A stretch of DNA of 64,000 nucleotides from Marinobacterium sedimentorum (GTDB lineage: Bacteria; Pseudomonadota; Gammaproteobacteria; Pseudomonadales; Balneatricaceae). The notes below the pieces were generated by a model, which did no database searches, was not told the origin of the DNA, and saw only the letters and a list, made by a program, of their open reading frames with translations. The position numbers and the translations under genes were made by a program. Shown in pieces: positions 42,363 to 53,107 of the stretch. The stretch lies in NCBI RefSeq assembly GCF_024267675.1, contig NZ_JALDYX010000001.1:1-64000 (forward strand), given 5' to 3'. Position 1 is the first letter of the stretch; the number at the start of each line of letters is the position of its first letter.

Positions 42363-43025
42363 TCAAGAAACAATCGGTGATTCAACAACCAGCGCGGCAG
42401 ATCCGCCGAAGCCCTGGCGCAGCATTACCAGCATCGCATCGACGATGACAGACGCCTGGGCGTGCATATCCACCCGGGTGTCGCCGGTAAACCAGTTGGC
42501 GATCAGGCCATCGACCATGGAATGCAGCATAAAGGCCGCAAGCTCCACCGGCAGATCCGCCGGCAACTGCCCTCGCCTGACAGCATTAGTGAGGATACGC
42601 TCCGTTCGGGCCCGAAACTGGCCCTGCATCAGCTGCATGTGGGCACCGATTTCGCGCAGTTCACCATCCAGGTCGTTGCGATTGATCATGAGCCGAAAAA
42701 TATGCTGATGCACCGGATTGCTTACAACCATCTGTAACAACAGCACGATAAGTTCGCGCAGTTTTTCCAGCGGCTGCGGTTCCTGCGGGTTTTCGCTGAT
42801 ATAGGCCAGCTCATCCAGCGGATTGCGCAACTGCGCCCAGAGCGCCTCAAACAGCTGCGCCTTGTTTTTGAAGTGCCAGTAAAAAGCCCCCCGTGTCACG
42901 CCCGCGGCCGTGGCGATATCCGACAGCGTGGTGCGGGCAATGCCCTTCTCGCAAAACTGTTCCAGCGCGGCCACCATCAGGCTGTTGCGGGTTTCGAGCG
43001 CTTCTTCTTTTGTGCGACGCACCAT
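42363..43025 (-). CDS. acrR: TetR-family repressor of efflux (AcrR-like)
   Basis: 220-aa TetR regulator. The N-terminal helix-turn-helix is canonical for AcrR/TtgR (TTLSDIATAAGVTRGAFYWHFKNK, quoted in part: GVTRGAFYWHFKNK about residues 43-56). The rest is the ligand-binding core. It is divergent from the efflux operon, with a 22-bp near-perfect palindromic operator between. AcrR-type proteins leave DNA on binding hydrophobic toxicants. Start ATG at 43025. Confidence 0.9.
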   Translation of the reverse strand: MVRRTKEEALETRNSLMVAALEQFCEKGIARTTLSDIATAAGVTRGAFYWHFKNKAQLFEALWAQLRNPLDELAYISENPQEPQPLEKLRELIVLLLQMVVSNPVHQHIFRLMINRNDLDGELREIGAHMQLMQGQFRARTERILTNAVRRGQLPADLPVELAAFMLHSMVDGLIANWFTGDTRVDMHAQASVIVDAMLVMLRQGFGGSAALVVESPIVS

Positions 43026-43053
43026 AACCTACTTCCGCCGTCAGATTATTTAC

Positions 43054-43075
43054 ATACATACAAGTTTGTATGTAT
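43054..43075. promoter_or_regulatory. AcrR-type operator
   Basis: Perfect inverted repeat with 10-bp arms (43054-43063/43066-43075) and a 2-nt centre, built on TACATACA/TGTATGTA. It resembles the operator of E. coli AcrR. It lies 28 bp upstream of acrR and 85 bp upstream of the adaptor gene, so one repressor can control both. Confidence 0.85.
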
Positions 43076-43160
43076 CATACGCCTCTATTAACTGACTGCC
43101 AATCTGCTGCCGCCGCAAAAACCGGCAACCGCGCAGCGCAACCAATCAGGGTGCACTATT

Positions 43161-44363
43161 TTGAACACTCCAATCCGTCGTACGCTGTCCGTCGCCGTAC
43201 TGGCCGGCATCCTGCTCACTGGCTGCGATAATTCAGGCCCCGCCAATGCCAGCATGGGCGCACCCATGGCCATGGAAGTAGACGTGGTAACACTGCAGAG
43301 CCAGCCGGTCAGCCTGACTACCGAGCTGTCCGGTCGCACCAGCGCCTACCGCATCGCCGAAGTTCGCCCCCAGGTAAGCGGCATCATTCTTGAGCGCCTG
43401 TTCACTGAAGGCTCGGACGTCAAGGCAGGCCAGGTGCTGTACCGCATAGACCCCGCCAGCCACAAGGCCGAGGTCGCCATTGCCGAGGCTGCCGTCGCCA
43501 AGGCACGTGCGTCCGAAAGCAGCGCCCGCCTCAAGGCGCGACGCTATGCGGAACTGGTCAAGACCAATGCCATCAGTACCCAGGATCATGACGATGCCCA
43601 GGCCAGCCTGAAGCAGCAGCAGGCCGAGATTGCCTCGGCCCAGGCACAGCTGGATGCCGCGCGCATCAATCTGGCCTACACCGAGATCAAGGCCCCTATT
43701 GCCGGCCGTATTGGCAAATCGGCCATTACCGAAGGTTCCCTGGTGACAGCCCAGCAGAGCCTGGCCCTGGCCAGCATCCAGCAGCTCAACCCGCTCTATG
43801 TTGACATGCGCCAGTCCACCACCGAATTGCTGCGCCTCAAGCGCAGCCTGGCCGATGGCAGCCTGGTCACAGTCGCAGGTGACAAGGCTGTCATTACCCT
43901 GCTGCTGGAGGATGGCTCAAAACATGATCAGCAGGGCCTGCTGCAGTTCGCCGATGTCAGCGTCGATGAAAGCACCGGCATGGTTAACCTGCGCGCCGAG
44001 GTCCCCAACCCGGATCTGTTCCTGCTGCCCGGCATGTTTGTACGTGGTGAACTGACCGAAGGCGAACGCCCCCAGGGTCTGTTGGTACCCCAGGTGGCCG
44101 TTACACGCACGCCCAATGGCCGCGCCACTGTCCTGACCGTGGATGCAGATAACACCGTAGGCCTGCGTGAAATAGATATCAGCCGTGCCATTGGTGATCA
44201 GTGGCTGGTTGAATCTGGCCTGGAGAACGGCGTTCGCGTTATCACCGCCGGCACCCAGAAGGTACGCCCCGGCATGACCGTGCGGGTCAGCACCCCGGAT
44301 GCCGCTCAGAACGATAGCCAGCAGAACGGCGCCACCACCAAAGCCGACGCCAGCCAGCACTAA
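43161..44363 (+). CDS. acrA: RND efflux periplasmic adaptor (AcrA/MexA-like)
   Basis: 400-aa membrane-fusion lipoprotein. Signal peptide with lipobox LLTGC (Cys about 22). The lipoyl halves ([20 protein letters not shown] at about 69, then [12 protein letters not shown] at about 173) flank a helical hairpin. The C-terminal beta-barrel and membrane-proximal domains follow. The start is TTG at 43161, since it opens directly into the signal peptide. First gene of the efflux operon, 16 nt before acrB. Confidence 0.93.
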   Translation: MNTPIRRTLSVAVLAGILLTGCDNSGPANASMGAPMAMEVDVVTLQSQPVSLTTELSGRTSAYRIAEVRPQVSGIILERLFTEGSDVKAGQVLYRIDPASHKAEVAIAEAAVAKARASESSARLKARRYAELVKTNAISTQDHDDAQASLKQQQAEIASAQAQLDAARINLAYTEIKAPIAGRIGKSAITEGSLVTAQQSLALASIQQLNPLYVDMRQSTTELLRLKRSLADGSLVTVAGDKAVITLLLEDGSKHDQQGLLQFADVSVDESTGMVNLRAEVPNPDLFLLPGMFVRGELTEGERPQGLLVPQVAVTRTPNGRATVLTVDADNTVGLREIDISRAIGDQWLVESGLENGVRVITAGTQKVRPGMTVRVSTPDAAQNDSQQNGATTKADASQH

Positions 44364-44379
44364 CCAGGAGCGCGCCGCT

Positions 44380-47300
44380 ATGGCCAGATTCTTCATAGAC
44401 CGCCCTATCTTCGCCTGGGTTATCGCCATCGTCATCATGCTGGCAGGGGCCTTGTCGATCCTGACACTGCCTGTGGCCCAGTACCCGACCATCGCTCCGC
44501 CGACGGTCAAGATCAACGCCAGCTACCCGGGCGCATCGTCAACGGCGGTGGAAAACTCGGTCACCCAGGTGATCGAGCAGAATATGACCGGGCTGGATAA
44601 CCTGAGCTATATGTCGGCCCAGAGTGATGCCGCCGGCAACGCCACCATTACCCTGACCTTTACCAGCGGCACCGATCCCGATATCGCCCAGGTACAGGTG
44701 CAGAACAAGCTGCAACTGGCCACCCCGCAGCTGCCCCAGGTAGTGCAGGCACAGGGCATCAAGGTATCCAAGTCGTCCACCGGCTTTCTGATGGTTGCCG
44801 CCCTGATCTCCAAGGACGGCAGCATGAACAGCCAGGACCTGGGTGACTACATGACGGCCAGCCTGCGCGAGCCACTGAGCCGTATCGAAGGCGTGGGCGA
44901 TGTCACCGTTTTTGGCAGCCAGTACGCCATGCGCATCTGGCTCGATCCCAACAAGCTCAACAGCTACAGCCTGACGCCGCAGGATGTGCGCAGCGCCGTC
45001 CAGTCGCAGAACAGCCAGGTCGCCATTGGCGAGCTCGGTGGCCTGCCGGCGGTTGACGGACAGCAGTTCAGCGCCACCCTCATGGGCCAGGCACGCAAAA
45101 GCAATGTTGATGAATTCAACAACCTGCTGCTGCGCGTCAACGCCGATGGCTCCAAAATCTATCTCAGGGACGTGGCGCGGGTCGAACTCGCCGGCCAAAG
45201 CTACGGCACCGAGGCTTACTACAATGGCCAGCCGACCGCCGCCGTGGCGATTCAGCTGGCGACCGGCGGCAATGCCCTGGATACCGCAACGGCCGTGCGG
45301 GAAAAGCTCGCCGAGCTGTCCGAGTTTTTCCCGGCTGAAATGGCCGTGGTTTACCCCTACGACACCACGCCTTTCGTGAAAATTTCCATCCAGGAAGTCG
45401 TACAGACACTGTTCGAGGCCATAGTGCTGGTGTTCCTCGTCATGTACCTCTTCCTGCAGAATTTCCGCGCCACCCTGATACCCACCATTGCGGTCCCGAT
45501 CGTGCTGCTGGGGACCTTTGGCGTGATGGCGGCTTTCGGGTTCTCGATTAACACCCTCACCATGTTCGGCATGGTGCTGGCCATAGGCCTGCTGGTTGAC
45601 GATGCCATAGTGGTAGTAGAGAACGTCGAGCGCATCATGGCACAGGAGGGCCTGTCCCCCCGCGAGGCCACGCGCAAGTCCATGGGGCAGATTACCGGTG
45701 CCCTGGTCGGCATTGCACTGGTGCTGTCCGCCGTATTCGTGCCCATGGCTTTCTTTGGCGGCGCCACCGGCGCCATCTATCGCCAGTTCTCCCTCACCAT
45801 AGTGTCGGCCATGGCTCTGTCTGTACTCGTCGCCATGGTGCTGACGCCTGCCCTGTGCGCAACCCTGCTCAAGCCCGTGGATAGCCATGCCCAAGGTAAC
45901 AAGCGCGGTTTTTTTGGCTGGTTCAACCGCATGTTCGATAACGGCACCCAGGGCTACACCAAGGGTGTGCGGCGGATCGTCAAGCAGGGTATCCGCTATG
46001 GCGTACTCTACCTGGGCCTGATCGTCGTGCTGGCGGTACTCTTCGTGCGCCTGCCCAGCTCCTTCCTGCCGAACGAAGACCAGGGTGTGTTTTTCAGCCT
46101 GGTGCAGCTGCCGGCCGGCGCCTCCATGGAGCGCACCAAGGCCGTACTGGACCGCACCCGCAGCCATCTGCTGGAAGCGGAAAAAGACAATATTGATTCA
46201 GTGCTCACGGTGGCCGGTTTCAGCTTTGCCGGTAGCGGCCAGAACGCAGGGATTGTCTTCGTCAAGCTGAAGGACTGGGATCTGCGCAAGGCACCGGGGC
46301 GTGACGCCGACTCCATTATCGGCCGCACCATGGGCTTTCTCATGGGCATCAAGGAAGCCAACGCCTTCGCCTTCAACCTGCCGCCGATTCCGGAGCTGGG
46401 AACGGCCAGCGGCTTTGACTTCTACCTGCAGGATCGCGCCAACCTGGGCCACGAACGCCTGATCGAGATCCGCAATCAACTGCTGGGCATGGCGGCACAG
46501 GATCCTGCGCTGATGGGCGTGCGCCCCAACGGCATGAACGATACCGCCCAGTTCCAAGTCAAGATTGATTACGACCGGGTACTGGCCCAGGGCCTGAACA
46601 TAGACGATATCAACGATGCGCTCTCCATCGCCTGGGGCTCGGCCTATATCGACGACTTTATTGATCGAGGCCGGGTGAAAAAAGTCTATCTGCAGGCCGA
46701 TGCACCCTTTCGCATGACGCCGGAGGACCTGAAGCTGTGGCATGTCCGCAACAGTGACGGCGACATGGTGCCCTTTACCGCCTTTGCCAGTACGCAGTGG
46801 AGCTACGGCTCGCCGCGTCTGGAGCGTTACAACGGCTCACCGGCGGTGAATATCGTCGGCCAGGCCGCACCTGGCATGAGTACCGGCGACGCCATGGACG
46901 CGGTCGAGCGCCTTGTCGGCCAACTCCCCCCCGGCGTCGGTATCGAATGGACCGGCCTGTCGTTGCAGGAACGCATGGCGGGAGATCAGGCACCGGCACT
47001 CTACGCGCTGTCGATCCTCATTGTCTTCCTCTGCCTGGCGGCGCTGTATGAAAGCTGGACCATCCCGTTCTCGGTCATCATGGTGGTACCCCTGGGGGTA
47101 CTGGGCGCAGTGGTGGCGGCCTTTGTCTACAGCCTGTCCAACGATGTCTACTTCCAGGTCGCCCTGCTCACCACCATCGGGCTCTCGGCCAAGAACGCCA
47201 TCCTGATCGTGGAGTTCGCCAAGCATCTGCACGATCAGGGCGCCGGTCTGGTGGAGGCCGTGATTGAAGCCGCCCGCATGCGTCTGCGTCCCATCCTGAT

Positions 47301-47523
47301 GACATCCCTGGCCTTCATTCTGGGCGTACTGCCGCTGGCCATCAGCACCGGTGCCGGCGCCGGCAGCCGCAACGCCATCGGCATTGGCGTCATGGGCGGC
47401 ATGATCAGTGCCACAGTGCTGGCTATCTTCTTTGTGCCGCTGTTCTATGTCACGGTCATGCGCCTGTTCGGACGACGTGCCAGCGTCAGCGTCGCCACCA
47501 CCGAGGCACTCAGCCATGACTAA
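44380..47523 (+). CDS. acrB: RND efflux inner-membrane transporter (AcrB/MexB-like)
   Basis: 1047-aa hydrophobe/amphiphile RND pump with 12 predicted transmembrane segments and two large periplasmic loops. N-terminus [16 protein letters not shown] is typical. The proton-relay Asp pair is in [17 protein letters not shown] (about 407-408), and the matching Lys lies in the second half ([15 protein letters not shown]). AGGAG is 9 nt upstream of the ATG at 44380. The operon should end in an outer-membrane factor, but only a remnant follows. Confidence 0.95.
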   Translation: MARFFIDRPIFAWVIAIVIMLAGALSILTLPVAQYPTIAPPTVKINASYPGASSTAVENSVTQVIEQNMTGLDNLSYMSAQSDAAGNATITLTFTSGTDPDIAQVQVQNKLQLATPQLPQVVQAQGIKVSKSSTGFLMVAALISKDGSMNSQDLGDYMTASLREPLSRIEGVGDVTVFGSQYAMRIWLDPNKLNSYSLTPQDVRSAVQSQNSQVAIGELGGLPAVDGQQFSATLMGQARKSNVDEFNNLLLRVNADGSKIYLRDVARVELAGQSYGTEAYYNGQPTAAVAIQLATGGNALDTATAVREKLAELSEFFPAEMAVVYPYDTTPFVKISIQEVVQTLFEAIVLVFLVMYLFLQNFRATLIPTIAVPIVLLGTFGVMAAFGFSINTLTMFGMVLAIGLLVDDAIVVVENVERIMAQEGLSPREATRKSMGQITGALVGIALVLSAVFVPMAFFGGATGAIYRQFSLTIVSAMALSVLVAMVLTPALCATLLKPVDSHAQGNKRGFFGWFNRMFDNGTQGYTKGVRRIVKQGIRYGVLYLGLIVVLAVLFVRLPSSFLPNEDQGVFFSLVQLPAGASMERTKAVLDRTRSHLLEAEKDNIDSVLTVAGFSFAGSGQNAGIVFVKLKDWDLRKAPGRDADSIIGRTMGFLMGIKEANAFAFNLPPIPELGTASGFDFYLQDRANLGHERLIEIRNQLLGMAAQDPALMGVRPNGMNDTAQFQVKIDYDRVLAQGLNIDDINDALSIAWGSAYIDDFIDRGRVKKVYLQADAPFRMTPEDLKLWHVRNSDGDMVPFTAFASTQWSYGSPRLERYNGSPAVNIVGQAAPGMSTGDAMDAVERLVGQLPPGVGIEWTGLSLQERMAGDQAPALYALSILIVFLCLAALYESWTIPFSVIMVVPLGVLGAVVAAFVYSLSNDVYFQVALLTTIGLSAKNAILIVEFAKHLHDQGAGLVEAVIEAARMRLRPILMTSLAFILGVLPLAISTGAGAGSRNAIGIGVMGGMISATVLAIFFVPLFYVTVMRLFGRRASVSVATTEALSHD

Positions 47524-47572
47524 TTGCCTGTTAAGCCTTGTCATCGGCAGCCTGGTACTCGGCGCCTGCTAG
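47516..47572 (+). pseudogene. Remnant of OprM/TolC-type outer-membrane factor gene
   Basis: The ATG at 47516 overlaps the acrB stop, the usual arrangement for the third gene. It encodes an 18-residue lipoprotein signal peptide ending in lipobox LGAC and then a TAG stop at 47570-47572. The next codons read LTP, like the start of mature OprM. Downstream there is no channel-protein sequence before the sensor kinase promoter at about 47642. So the gene has been deleted except for its signal peptide. Confidence 0.75.
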
Positions 47573-47641
47573 CTGACCCCGACCGGGCACAGCTCCCGCC
47601 CTTCACGCACCGCATAAATACCCCGGGCGCCAGAGGGCGGG

Positions 47642-47647
47642 TATAAT
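47642..47647 (+). promoter_or_regulatory. Probable -10 box for the sensor kinase operon
   Basis: A consensus TATAAT 36 nt upstream of the GTG start at 47683. No matching -35 is seen at 17 nt, so an activator or extended contact may be needed. Confidence 0.4.
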
Positions 47648-47682
47648 GGCCGCCGACCCGTCTGCGCCTGTGGAGCTGCCCT

Positions 47683-48951
47683 GTGCACGGCAATCGCCAA
47701 CAACTGCTGCAACTGACCTACCTGCGCACCCTGGCCCTGTTCGGGCTTGGCGGCCTGTTGCTCTATGCCGTCTACAAGCTGGACGCCCAGCTGCACAGCT
47801 GGCAGGCCGTCGCCACCCTGCTGGCCATGACACTTGTCAATGCCTTTACCTACGCCCGGCTGCATTCACGCCTGCCGGTCACCAATCCGGAACTCTTTGG
47901 CCAGCTGACTGCCGATGCCGCCCTCTACGGCGCGCTCTTCTACCAGACCGGCGGCGCCAGCAATCCCTTTATCTTCATGCTGCTGGTGCCTCTGATCATA
48001 GCGGCCACGACCCTGCCGTGGCGCTACACCTGGCTCATGGCCGCGCTGATCGTGGCGATCTACGGCTCACTGCTGCAGCACTCCATCCCCATCTGGCCGG
48101 CGCAGGCCGGGCATCCGAATCCGGGAACCTCGCTTTTCGATCTGCATGTCACCGGCATGTGGCTGAATTTTCTGCTCACAGTGCTGCTGATCGGCTGGTT
48201 TGTCGCCCGCATGCACGAGAACATGCTGCAACAGCAGCATCGACTGGAGCGCCAGCGTCAGAAACGTATAGAGGATCAGCAGCTGCTGGCGCTGGCGACC
48301 CATGCCGCCGGCACCGCCCATGAACTGGGGACGCCACTGGCCACCATGCAGGTGCTGCTGCACGAAATGGCGCTGGAGCACCAGGCTTCACCACAGTTAC
48401 TGGAGGATATTCAACTGCTGCAGACCCAGGTCGACAGCTGCTCCGAGCGCCTGCGCAGCCTGGCCCACTCGGTACGCGACGAACAGGACAACATCCAGCT
48501 GCTGGGCGTCGACAAGCTGCTGCGCGAGGTACTGGAACAATGGCAGTTAATGCGCCCGCAGATCACCTACACGCTGCAGATAGACCCAGGCGAGGCCCCG
48601 CAGATGCTGTGCTCGATCTCGCTGCGCCAGGCGCTGCTCAACCTGCTGAACAATGCCGCCGATGCCTGCCCGGACAATATCCGCATCCAGCTGAGCTGGG
48701 ATACCGGCAACTGCTGGCTGCGTATCCGTGACCGCGGGCCGGGCCTGCCACTGGAGCGCAGCGAAGACCTGGGCAAGCCCTTTGTCACCACCAAGGGGCG
48801 CGGACTCGGCATTGGCCTGTTCCTGACCACCAGCACCCTGGCCAGCATTGATGGCGAGGTGCGGCTCTACAACCATCCCGAGGGCGGCACCCTGACCGAA
48901 GTCCGGCTGCCCCGCAAACCCAGCCACAGGCAGCCCGATGAACAGGATTGA
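47683..48951 (+). CDS. RegB/PrrB-like redox sensor histidine kinase
   Basis: 422-aa membrane kinase. Six hydrophobic segments span about residues 15-180. The GGASNPF motif (about 91), associated with quinone sensing in RegB, is present. The H-box is AAGTAHELGTPLATM with His near 211. The ATPase has LLNNAADACP (N box) and RDRGPGLP...GRGLGIGLFL. GTG start with GGAG 6-7 nt upstream. The response regulator starts inside its last codons. RegB/RegA pairs tune respiration and related genes to redox state. Confidence 0.88.
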   Translation: MHGNRQQLLQLTYLRTLALFGLGGLLLYAVYKLDAQLHSWQAVATLLAMTLVNAFTYARLHSRLPVTNPELFGQLTADAALYGALFYQTGGASNPFIFMLLVPLIIAATTLPWRYTWLMAALIVAIYGSLLQHSIPIWPAQAGHPNPGTSLFDLHVTGMWLNFLLTVLLIGWFVARMHENMLQQQHRLERQRQKRIEDQQLLALATHAAGTAHELGTPLATMQVLLHEMALEHQASPQLLEDIQLLQTQVDSCSERLRSLAHSVRDEQDNIQLLGVDKLLREVLEQWQLMRPQITYTLQIDPGEAPQMLCSISLRQALLNLLNNAADACPDNIRIQLSWDTGNCWLRIRDRGPGLPLERSEDLGKPFVTTKGRGLGIGLFLTTSTLASIDGEVRLYNHPEGGTLTEVRLPRKPSHRQPDEQD

Positions 48952-49480
48952 ACACCGGCATTTTCTTATCGTGGATGATGATCCTACCTTCAGCCGCATT
49001 CTGGCCCGGGCCATGCGCCTGCGTGGCTATGAAGTCCAGCTCGCCGAGAGCGTCGAGCAGGCACTGCAATGCCTGCAGGCACAGCTGCCGGACCAGGTGA
49101 CAGTGGATCTTAAAATGGAGGGGGCCTCGGGTCTGACGCTGATCCCGCACCTGCGCGCCGCCAGCCCAGCGATGCGCATCCTGGTACTGACCGGCTATTC
49201 CAGCATCAGCACGGCGGTCGAAGCCATCAAGCTTGGCGCCAGCAACTACCTGCCAAAACCCGCCAATGCCGACCAGATACTGGCCGCACTGGCACAGCGT
49301 GATGCCGACCCCGGCATGGAGATCGACACCCAGCCCATGTCGGTCAGCCGGCTGGAATGGGAACATATCCAGAAAGTACTGGGGGAGCACCAGGGCAACG
49401 TTTCCGCCACCGCCCGGGCACTGGGCATGCACCGGCGCACCTTGCAGCGCAAACTGCTGAAGCGCCCGGTCAAGCGGTAG
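48938..49480 (+). CDS. RegA/PrrA-like response regulator
   Basis: 180-aa regulator. The receiver domain has the acidic pocket LIVDDD (about 9-14), the phosphorylated Asp in VTVDLKMEG (about 57) and Lys in LPKP (about 104). The C-terminus (about 136-178) is a Fis-type helix-turn-helix (NVSATARALGMHRRTLQRKL) as in RegA/ActR. It overlaps the kinase gene by 14 nt, so the two are coupled. Confidence 0.9.
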   Translation: MNRIEHRHFLIVDDDPTFSRILARAMRLRGYEVQLAESVEQALQCLQAQLPDQVTVDLKMEGASGLTLIPHLRAASPAMRILVLTGYSSISTAVEAIKLGASNYLPKPANADQILAALAQRDADPGMEIDTQPMSVSRLEWEHIQKVLGEHQGNVSATARALGMHRRTLQRKLLKRPVKR

Positions 49481-49483
49481 CCG

Positions 49484-50152
49484 CTATTGGTCGTCGATAT
49501 AGATGCGGGCATTGAAGCTGCGGATCCAGTCGGGATAGAACACCATCATGCCGGTCATCAGGATGCCGTTGAGCAGACCTTCGGGAAACATGATTAGCGG
49601 CAGCAGCATTACATATTCCTGGCTGATCCGATCCCACGGGTAGACATCCAGCCCCCACAGCAGCAGGGCCGCCGCGAGGCCCGCAAGCGCCACAGCAACA
49701 GCCGCGCCGATAAAGGCACAGCAGAATAAATAGATAAAGAAGTTCTTCGCCAGGCGCGCCTCCACCAGCCGCAGAATGCCAAGGCTGGCCAGTGCCGGCA
49801 GCAGGATGGTGCACAGGCCGTTAAAGCCAAAACCCTGCCAGCTTTCGAGCCCGACCCCGGTCACGCCCAGCAGCGCCAGGGTTGCCGAGATGATCGCAAG
49901 ATCCCAGCCGAACATCAGCGTAAGGGTGGTCATGCCCAGAAAGTGAATGCCCAGCCCCGGTGAAATGCCGGCGCGCAAGGTCCAGAGCAGCGTCAGCGCC
50001 ACGGTACTGCCGAAAAACAGATGCTGCAGGTGCCGGTTTCCCAGCAGCACACCCCAGGGCAGGCGCCACAGGGCCAGCAGCAGAAACAGCGCAAAAAGAG
50101 CGTGAAACCAGAGCGGAGCAGCGCCTGTCAGCAGGCCGTCGGTGATACTCAT
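49484..50152 (-). CDS. CbiM-like integral membrane protein (COG3235 type)
   Basis: 222-aa protein with about six transmembrane segments and no large soluble domain. The conserved GIHFLGMTTLTLMFGWDLAI segment (about 67-86) contains the His and Met expected of CbiM-related energy-coupling or metal-uptake permeases. It is encoded alone, convergent with the response regulator (3 bp apart) and with rimI upstream. The transported substrate cannot be told. Confidence 0.75.
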   Translation of the reverse strand: MSITDGLLTGAAPLWFHALFALFLLLALWRLPWGVLLGNRHLQHLFFGSTVALTLLWTLRAGISPGLGIHFLGMTTLTLMFGWDLAIISATLALLGVTGVGLESWQGFGFNGLCTILLPALASLGILRLVEARLAKNFFIYLFCCAFIGAAVAVALAGLAAALLLWGLDVYPWDRISQEYVMLLPLIMFPEGLLNGILMTGMMVFYPDWIRSFNARIYIDDQ

Positions 50153-50173
50153 TCGGGTTTTCTCCTGTTGGCA

Positions 50174-50623
50174 TCAACCGCCCGGGCGAACACTCATCAG
50201 CACCGCATCCTCGTGACCGGTCGAGGTGGGGTAATAACCTCTGCGGCGTCCATCCTCGATGAACCCCAATGCGCGGTAGAGTCCCAGCGCTGGCCGATTG
50301 GAGGCCCGCACCTCGAGCATCAGACGTTCGATGCCCAGCCCTGCCAGCTGCGCCTGCGCCTGCGTCAGCAGCTGGCGCGCCAGGCCTGCGCGCTGATACT
50401 GCGGCGCCACGCCAATCTGCAGCACCTCGGCCTCGTCCAGCACATGACTTAACAGCACGAAGCCCTGCAAGTCACCGTCACAGAAGATACCAAGATTAAG
50501 ACCCCGGGAATGCACCAGGCGCGCCCGCAGCATGTCCTGGCTCCAGGGCGGATCAAAGCACTGCGGCTGCAACCGATTCAGGCTTGCCAGATCAGCAAGC
50601 TCCAGCGCTCGAACCTCAGCCAT
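50174..50623 (-). CDS. rimI: Ribosomal protein S18-alanine N-acetyltransferase
   Basis: 149-aa GNAT acetyltransferase. Acetyl-CoA site is in LQIGVAPQYQRAGLARQLL (about 70-90, R/Q-x-x-G-x-A pattern), and the ending ALGFIEDGRRRGYYPT is typical of RimI. It acetylates the N-terminus of S18. Its start overlaps the stop of the preceding gene by 8 nt, so the two are coupled. Confidence 0.88.
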   Translation of the reverse strand: MAEVRALELADLASLNRLQPQCFDPPWSQDMLRARLVHSRGLNLGIFCDGDLQGFVLLSHVLDEAEVLQIGVAPQYQRAGLARQLLTQAQAQLAGLGIERLMLEVRASNRPALGLYRALGFIEDGRRRGYYPTSTGHEDAVLMSVRPGG

Positions 50624-51566
50624 CGGCGGGCGTCACTTGCGCCAGGTGACGAATCAGCGGTTGCAGATCCCGCCAGACATCCCGCTTGCACCCCGGCAGC
50701 TGCAGCATTTCACTGAGGCTCGCCGTGGCCAGCGCCGGCACATGGCTACGCGGCCTGAACAGCATGCCGCGCATGCCATCACCGCCCTCGGGCGACTGCA
50801 GCAGCAGCCCCGCGGCCGCGTCACCCAGCAGCAGCACAAAGCGCGCCGGTGAGTGCTGCAGCATCAGGTCGAACTTGCGCTGCACCGCCGTCTGGGCCTG
50901 CTCCCAGCCCTGGTCGAGGGAACGGCTGGTAAAGGCAGGCCAGGGCAGCAGCTGCGCCCGGGGCGGCTCCGCTGCCGGCATGCCCAGGGCACGCCACAGC
51001 GACATCGCCAGTCGCAGGTGCGCGGGACTGAAGCCCCCGCGCGACTGTGGCGGCAGGGAGTCGATCACCAGACCCTCCCCCATGGACAAAAACGCCAGCT
51101 TGAACTCCGGCACAACCTGCGGCTCAGGGCGCCGTGCCCGCGGCATTGCGGCCTCGTCAGCCCCTGACGGCACAGGTGCAGCTGTTGGCATTGTTGCAGC
51201 AACACCGGCAGGCGATGTTATAGAAGTAGCGGCCGATGGAGCGACAGAAGCAGCGACAGGACTTGCTGTTTCATGTATTGCGGGCGCAGCTCTTGAGACG
51301 GAGCCAGGCGAAGCCTCCAGACTGTCCAGCAGCGCCGCACGACCGGCACCGCTGGGGGCAGCCGAAACTGTACCGGCGTCATCAACATCCGACTCCGGAC
51401 TCTCGCCGTCACCCCAGCCATCCGTCGCACCCTGCTGAAACTGCCACACCCAGTCGTCAGACGGCCGGGCACCGGCCAGCGGCTCCCGCGGGAGCCAGCT
51501 GCTGATGCCCATCGCCTGCAGATACTGGTGACGTAGCTGTTGTGACTGCGAATCCTGAGCGTTCAT
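50616..51566 (-). CDS. Conserved hypothetical protein coupled to rimI
   Basis: 316-aa protein. Residues about 40-170 are low-complexity (Ala, Ser, Pro, Val). Residues about 170-315 form a compact domain (LAFLSMGEGLVIDSLPP, QLLPWPAFTSRSLDQGW, FVLLLGDAAAGLLL) somewhat like uracil-DNA-glycosylase folds. I recall a similar gene beside rimI in pseudomonads but give no function. Its ATG overlaps the leuA stop (TGATG), and its end overlaps rimI. Confidence 0.7.
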   Translation of the reverse strand: MNAQDSQSQQLRHQYLQAMGISSWLPREPLAGARPSDDWVWQFQQGATDGWGDGESPESDVDDAGTVSAAPSGAGRAALLDSLEASPGSVSRAAPAIHETASPVAASVAPSAATSITSPAGVAATMPTAAPVPSGADEAAMPRARRPEPQVVPEFKLAFLSMGEGLVIDSLPPQSRGGFSPAHLRLAMSLWRALGMPAAEPPRAQLLPWPAFTSRSLDQGWEQAQTAVQRKFDLMLQHSPARFVLLLGDAAAGLLLQSPEGGDGMRGMLFRPRSHVPALATASLSEMLQLPGCKRDVWRDLQPLIRHLAQVTPADG

Positions 51567-53107
51567 CAAACCTGGGGATGGGCCTTCTGAACGTTGGCCT
51601 CAAGCAGATTCAGCGCGTGCACATAGGCCTTGGCCGAGGCGATAATAATATCGGTGTCGGCGCCCAGCCCATTGACGATACGCCCACCCAGCTCCAGCCG
51701 AACGGTGACTTCACCCTGGGAATCGGTGCCGCTGGTGATGGCATTGACCGAGTACAGCTCCAGGCTGGAGCCCGACTGCACCATGGACTCGATCGCCTTG
51801 AAGGTGGCATCCACCGGACCCGACCCCACCGCCTGCGCCGACTGTTCCTGGCCGTTGACCATCAGGGTCACGCTGGACTCCGGCACTTCACCGGTCTGGG
51901 AGGTTACCCTCAAGCTGCTCAGGCGGTACGTTTCGTTACCGGCGGTGGCACGGGTATCGGACACCAGCGCCATCAGGTCTTCATCGAAAATCTCGTGTTT
52001 CTTGTCCGCCAGATCCTTGAAGCGGGCGAAGGCATCGTTCAGCTCGGCCTCCGACGCCACGCTGGTGCCCAGCTCTTCGAGGCGGGTACGGAAGGCGTTG
52101 CGACCGGAATGCTTGCCCATCACCATGCGGTTAGTGTGCCAGCCCACATCTTCGGCCGTCATGATTTCATAGGTTTCGCGGTGCTTGAGCACGCCGTCCT
52201 GGTGAATGCCCGATTCATGGGCGAAGGCATTGGCGCCGACGATGGCCTTGTTGGGCTGTACCGGAAAACCGGTCACACTGGACACCAGCTTGGAGGCCGG
52301 CACGATTTGGGTGGTATCGATATTGGTGGTCACGCCCAGGGTATCGTGGCGCGTACGGATCGCCATGACGATCTCTTCCAGCGAGGCATTACCGGCACGC
52401 TCGCCCAGGCCGTTTACGGTACATTCCACCTGTCGCGCACCGGCCGACACCGCCGCCAGGGAATTGGCCACGGCCAGCCCCAGGTCGTTGTGGCAGTGGA
52501 CCGAGAAGATCGCCTTGTCAGCATTGGGAATGTTCTGAATCAGCCGCGCGATGGTCGCGGAAAATTCCTGCGGCACCGCATAGCCCACGGTATCCGGAAT
52601 ATTGATGGTGCGCGCACCGGCATCGATAACCTGCTCGATAATGCGGCACATGAAATCAAATTCGGAGCGGCTGGCGTCCTCCAGCGAGAACTCGACATCG
52701 TCCATCAGGTTGCGGGCCCGGGTAACGGCCTTCACCGCCTGCTCCACCACCTGATCCGGCTGCATCTGCAGCTTGTACTTCATGTGGATCGGCGAGGTGG
52801 CTATAAAGGTATGAATACGCCCGGAATTGGCGTTGCGCAGAGCCTCGCCAGCGCGGTCTATGTCCTTGTCCAGTGCACGGGACAGTGAACAGATGGTGCT
52901 GTTGCGTACCGTATCGGCGATCGCCTTGACCGCATCGAAGTCACCCTGGCTGGCGATGGCGAAACCCGCCTCTATAACATCGACGCGCATTTTCTCAAGC
53001 TGGCGGGCAATGCGCAGCTTTTCATCCCGGGTCATGGAGGCGCCGGGGCTCTGCTCGCCATCACGCAGGGTGGTATCGAAAATGATGACTCTGTTGTTAT
53101 CGCTCAT
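51566..53107 (-). CDS. leuA: 2-isopropylmalate synthase
   Basis: 513-aa enzyme that joins acetyl-CoA and 2-oxoisovalerate, the first step of leucine synthesis. [12 protein letters not shown] at the N-terminus and the metal-site [15 protein letters not shown] (about 205) and [12 protein letters not shown] mark the catalytic barrel. The C-terminal 120 residues (with [15 protein letters not shown]) are the leucine-binding regulatory domain. ATG at 53107 with GGAG 8-9 nt upstream. Confidence 0.95.
   Translation of the reverse strand: MSDNNRVIIFDTTLRDGEQSPGASMTRDEKLRIARQLEKMRVDVIEAGFAIASQGDFDAVKAIADTVRNSTICSLSRALDKDIDRAGEALRNANSGRIHTFIATSPIHMKYKLQMQPDQVVEQAVKAVTRARNLMDDVEFSLEDASRSEFDFMCRIIEQVIDAGARTINIPDTVGYAVPQEFSATIARLIQNIPNADKAIFSVHCHNDLGLAVANSLAAVSAGARQVECTVNGLGERAGNASLEEIVMAIRTRHDTLGVTTNIDTTQIVPASKLVSSVTGFPVQPNKAIVGANAFAHESGIHQDGVLKHRETYEIMTAEDVGWHTNRMVMGKHSGRNAFRTRLEELGTSVASEAELNDAFARFKDLADKKHEIFDEDLMALVSDTRATAGNETYRLSSLRVTSQTGEVPESSVTLMVNGQEQSAQAVGSGPVDATFKAIESMVQSGSSLELYSVNAITSGTDSQGEVTVRLELGGRIVNGLGADTDIIIASAKAYVHALNLLEANVQKAHPQV

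Noticed and set aside
44539-46167. 542-codon frame antisense to acrB
   Set aside because: His/Gly/Gln-rich shadow of a GC-rich gene; acrB on the other strand is clearly real.
51542-52888. 448-codon frame antisense to leuA
   Set aside because: Shadow frame; leuA is full length and conserved.
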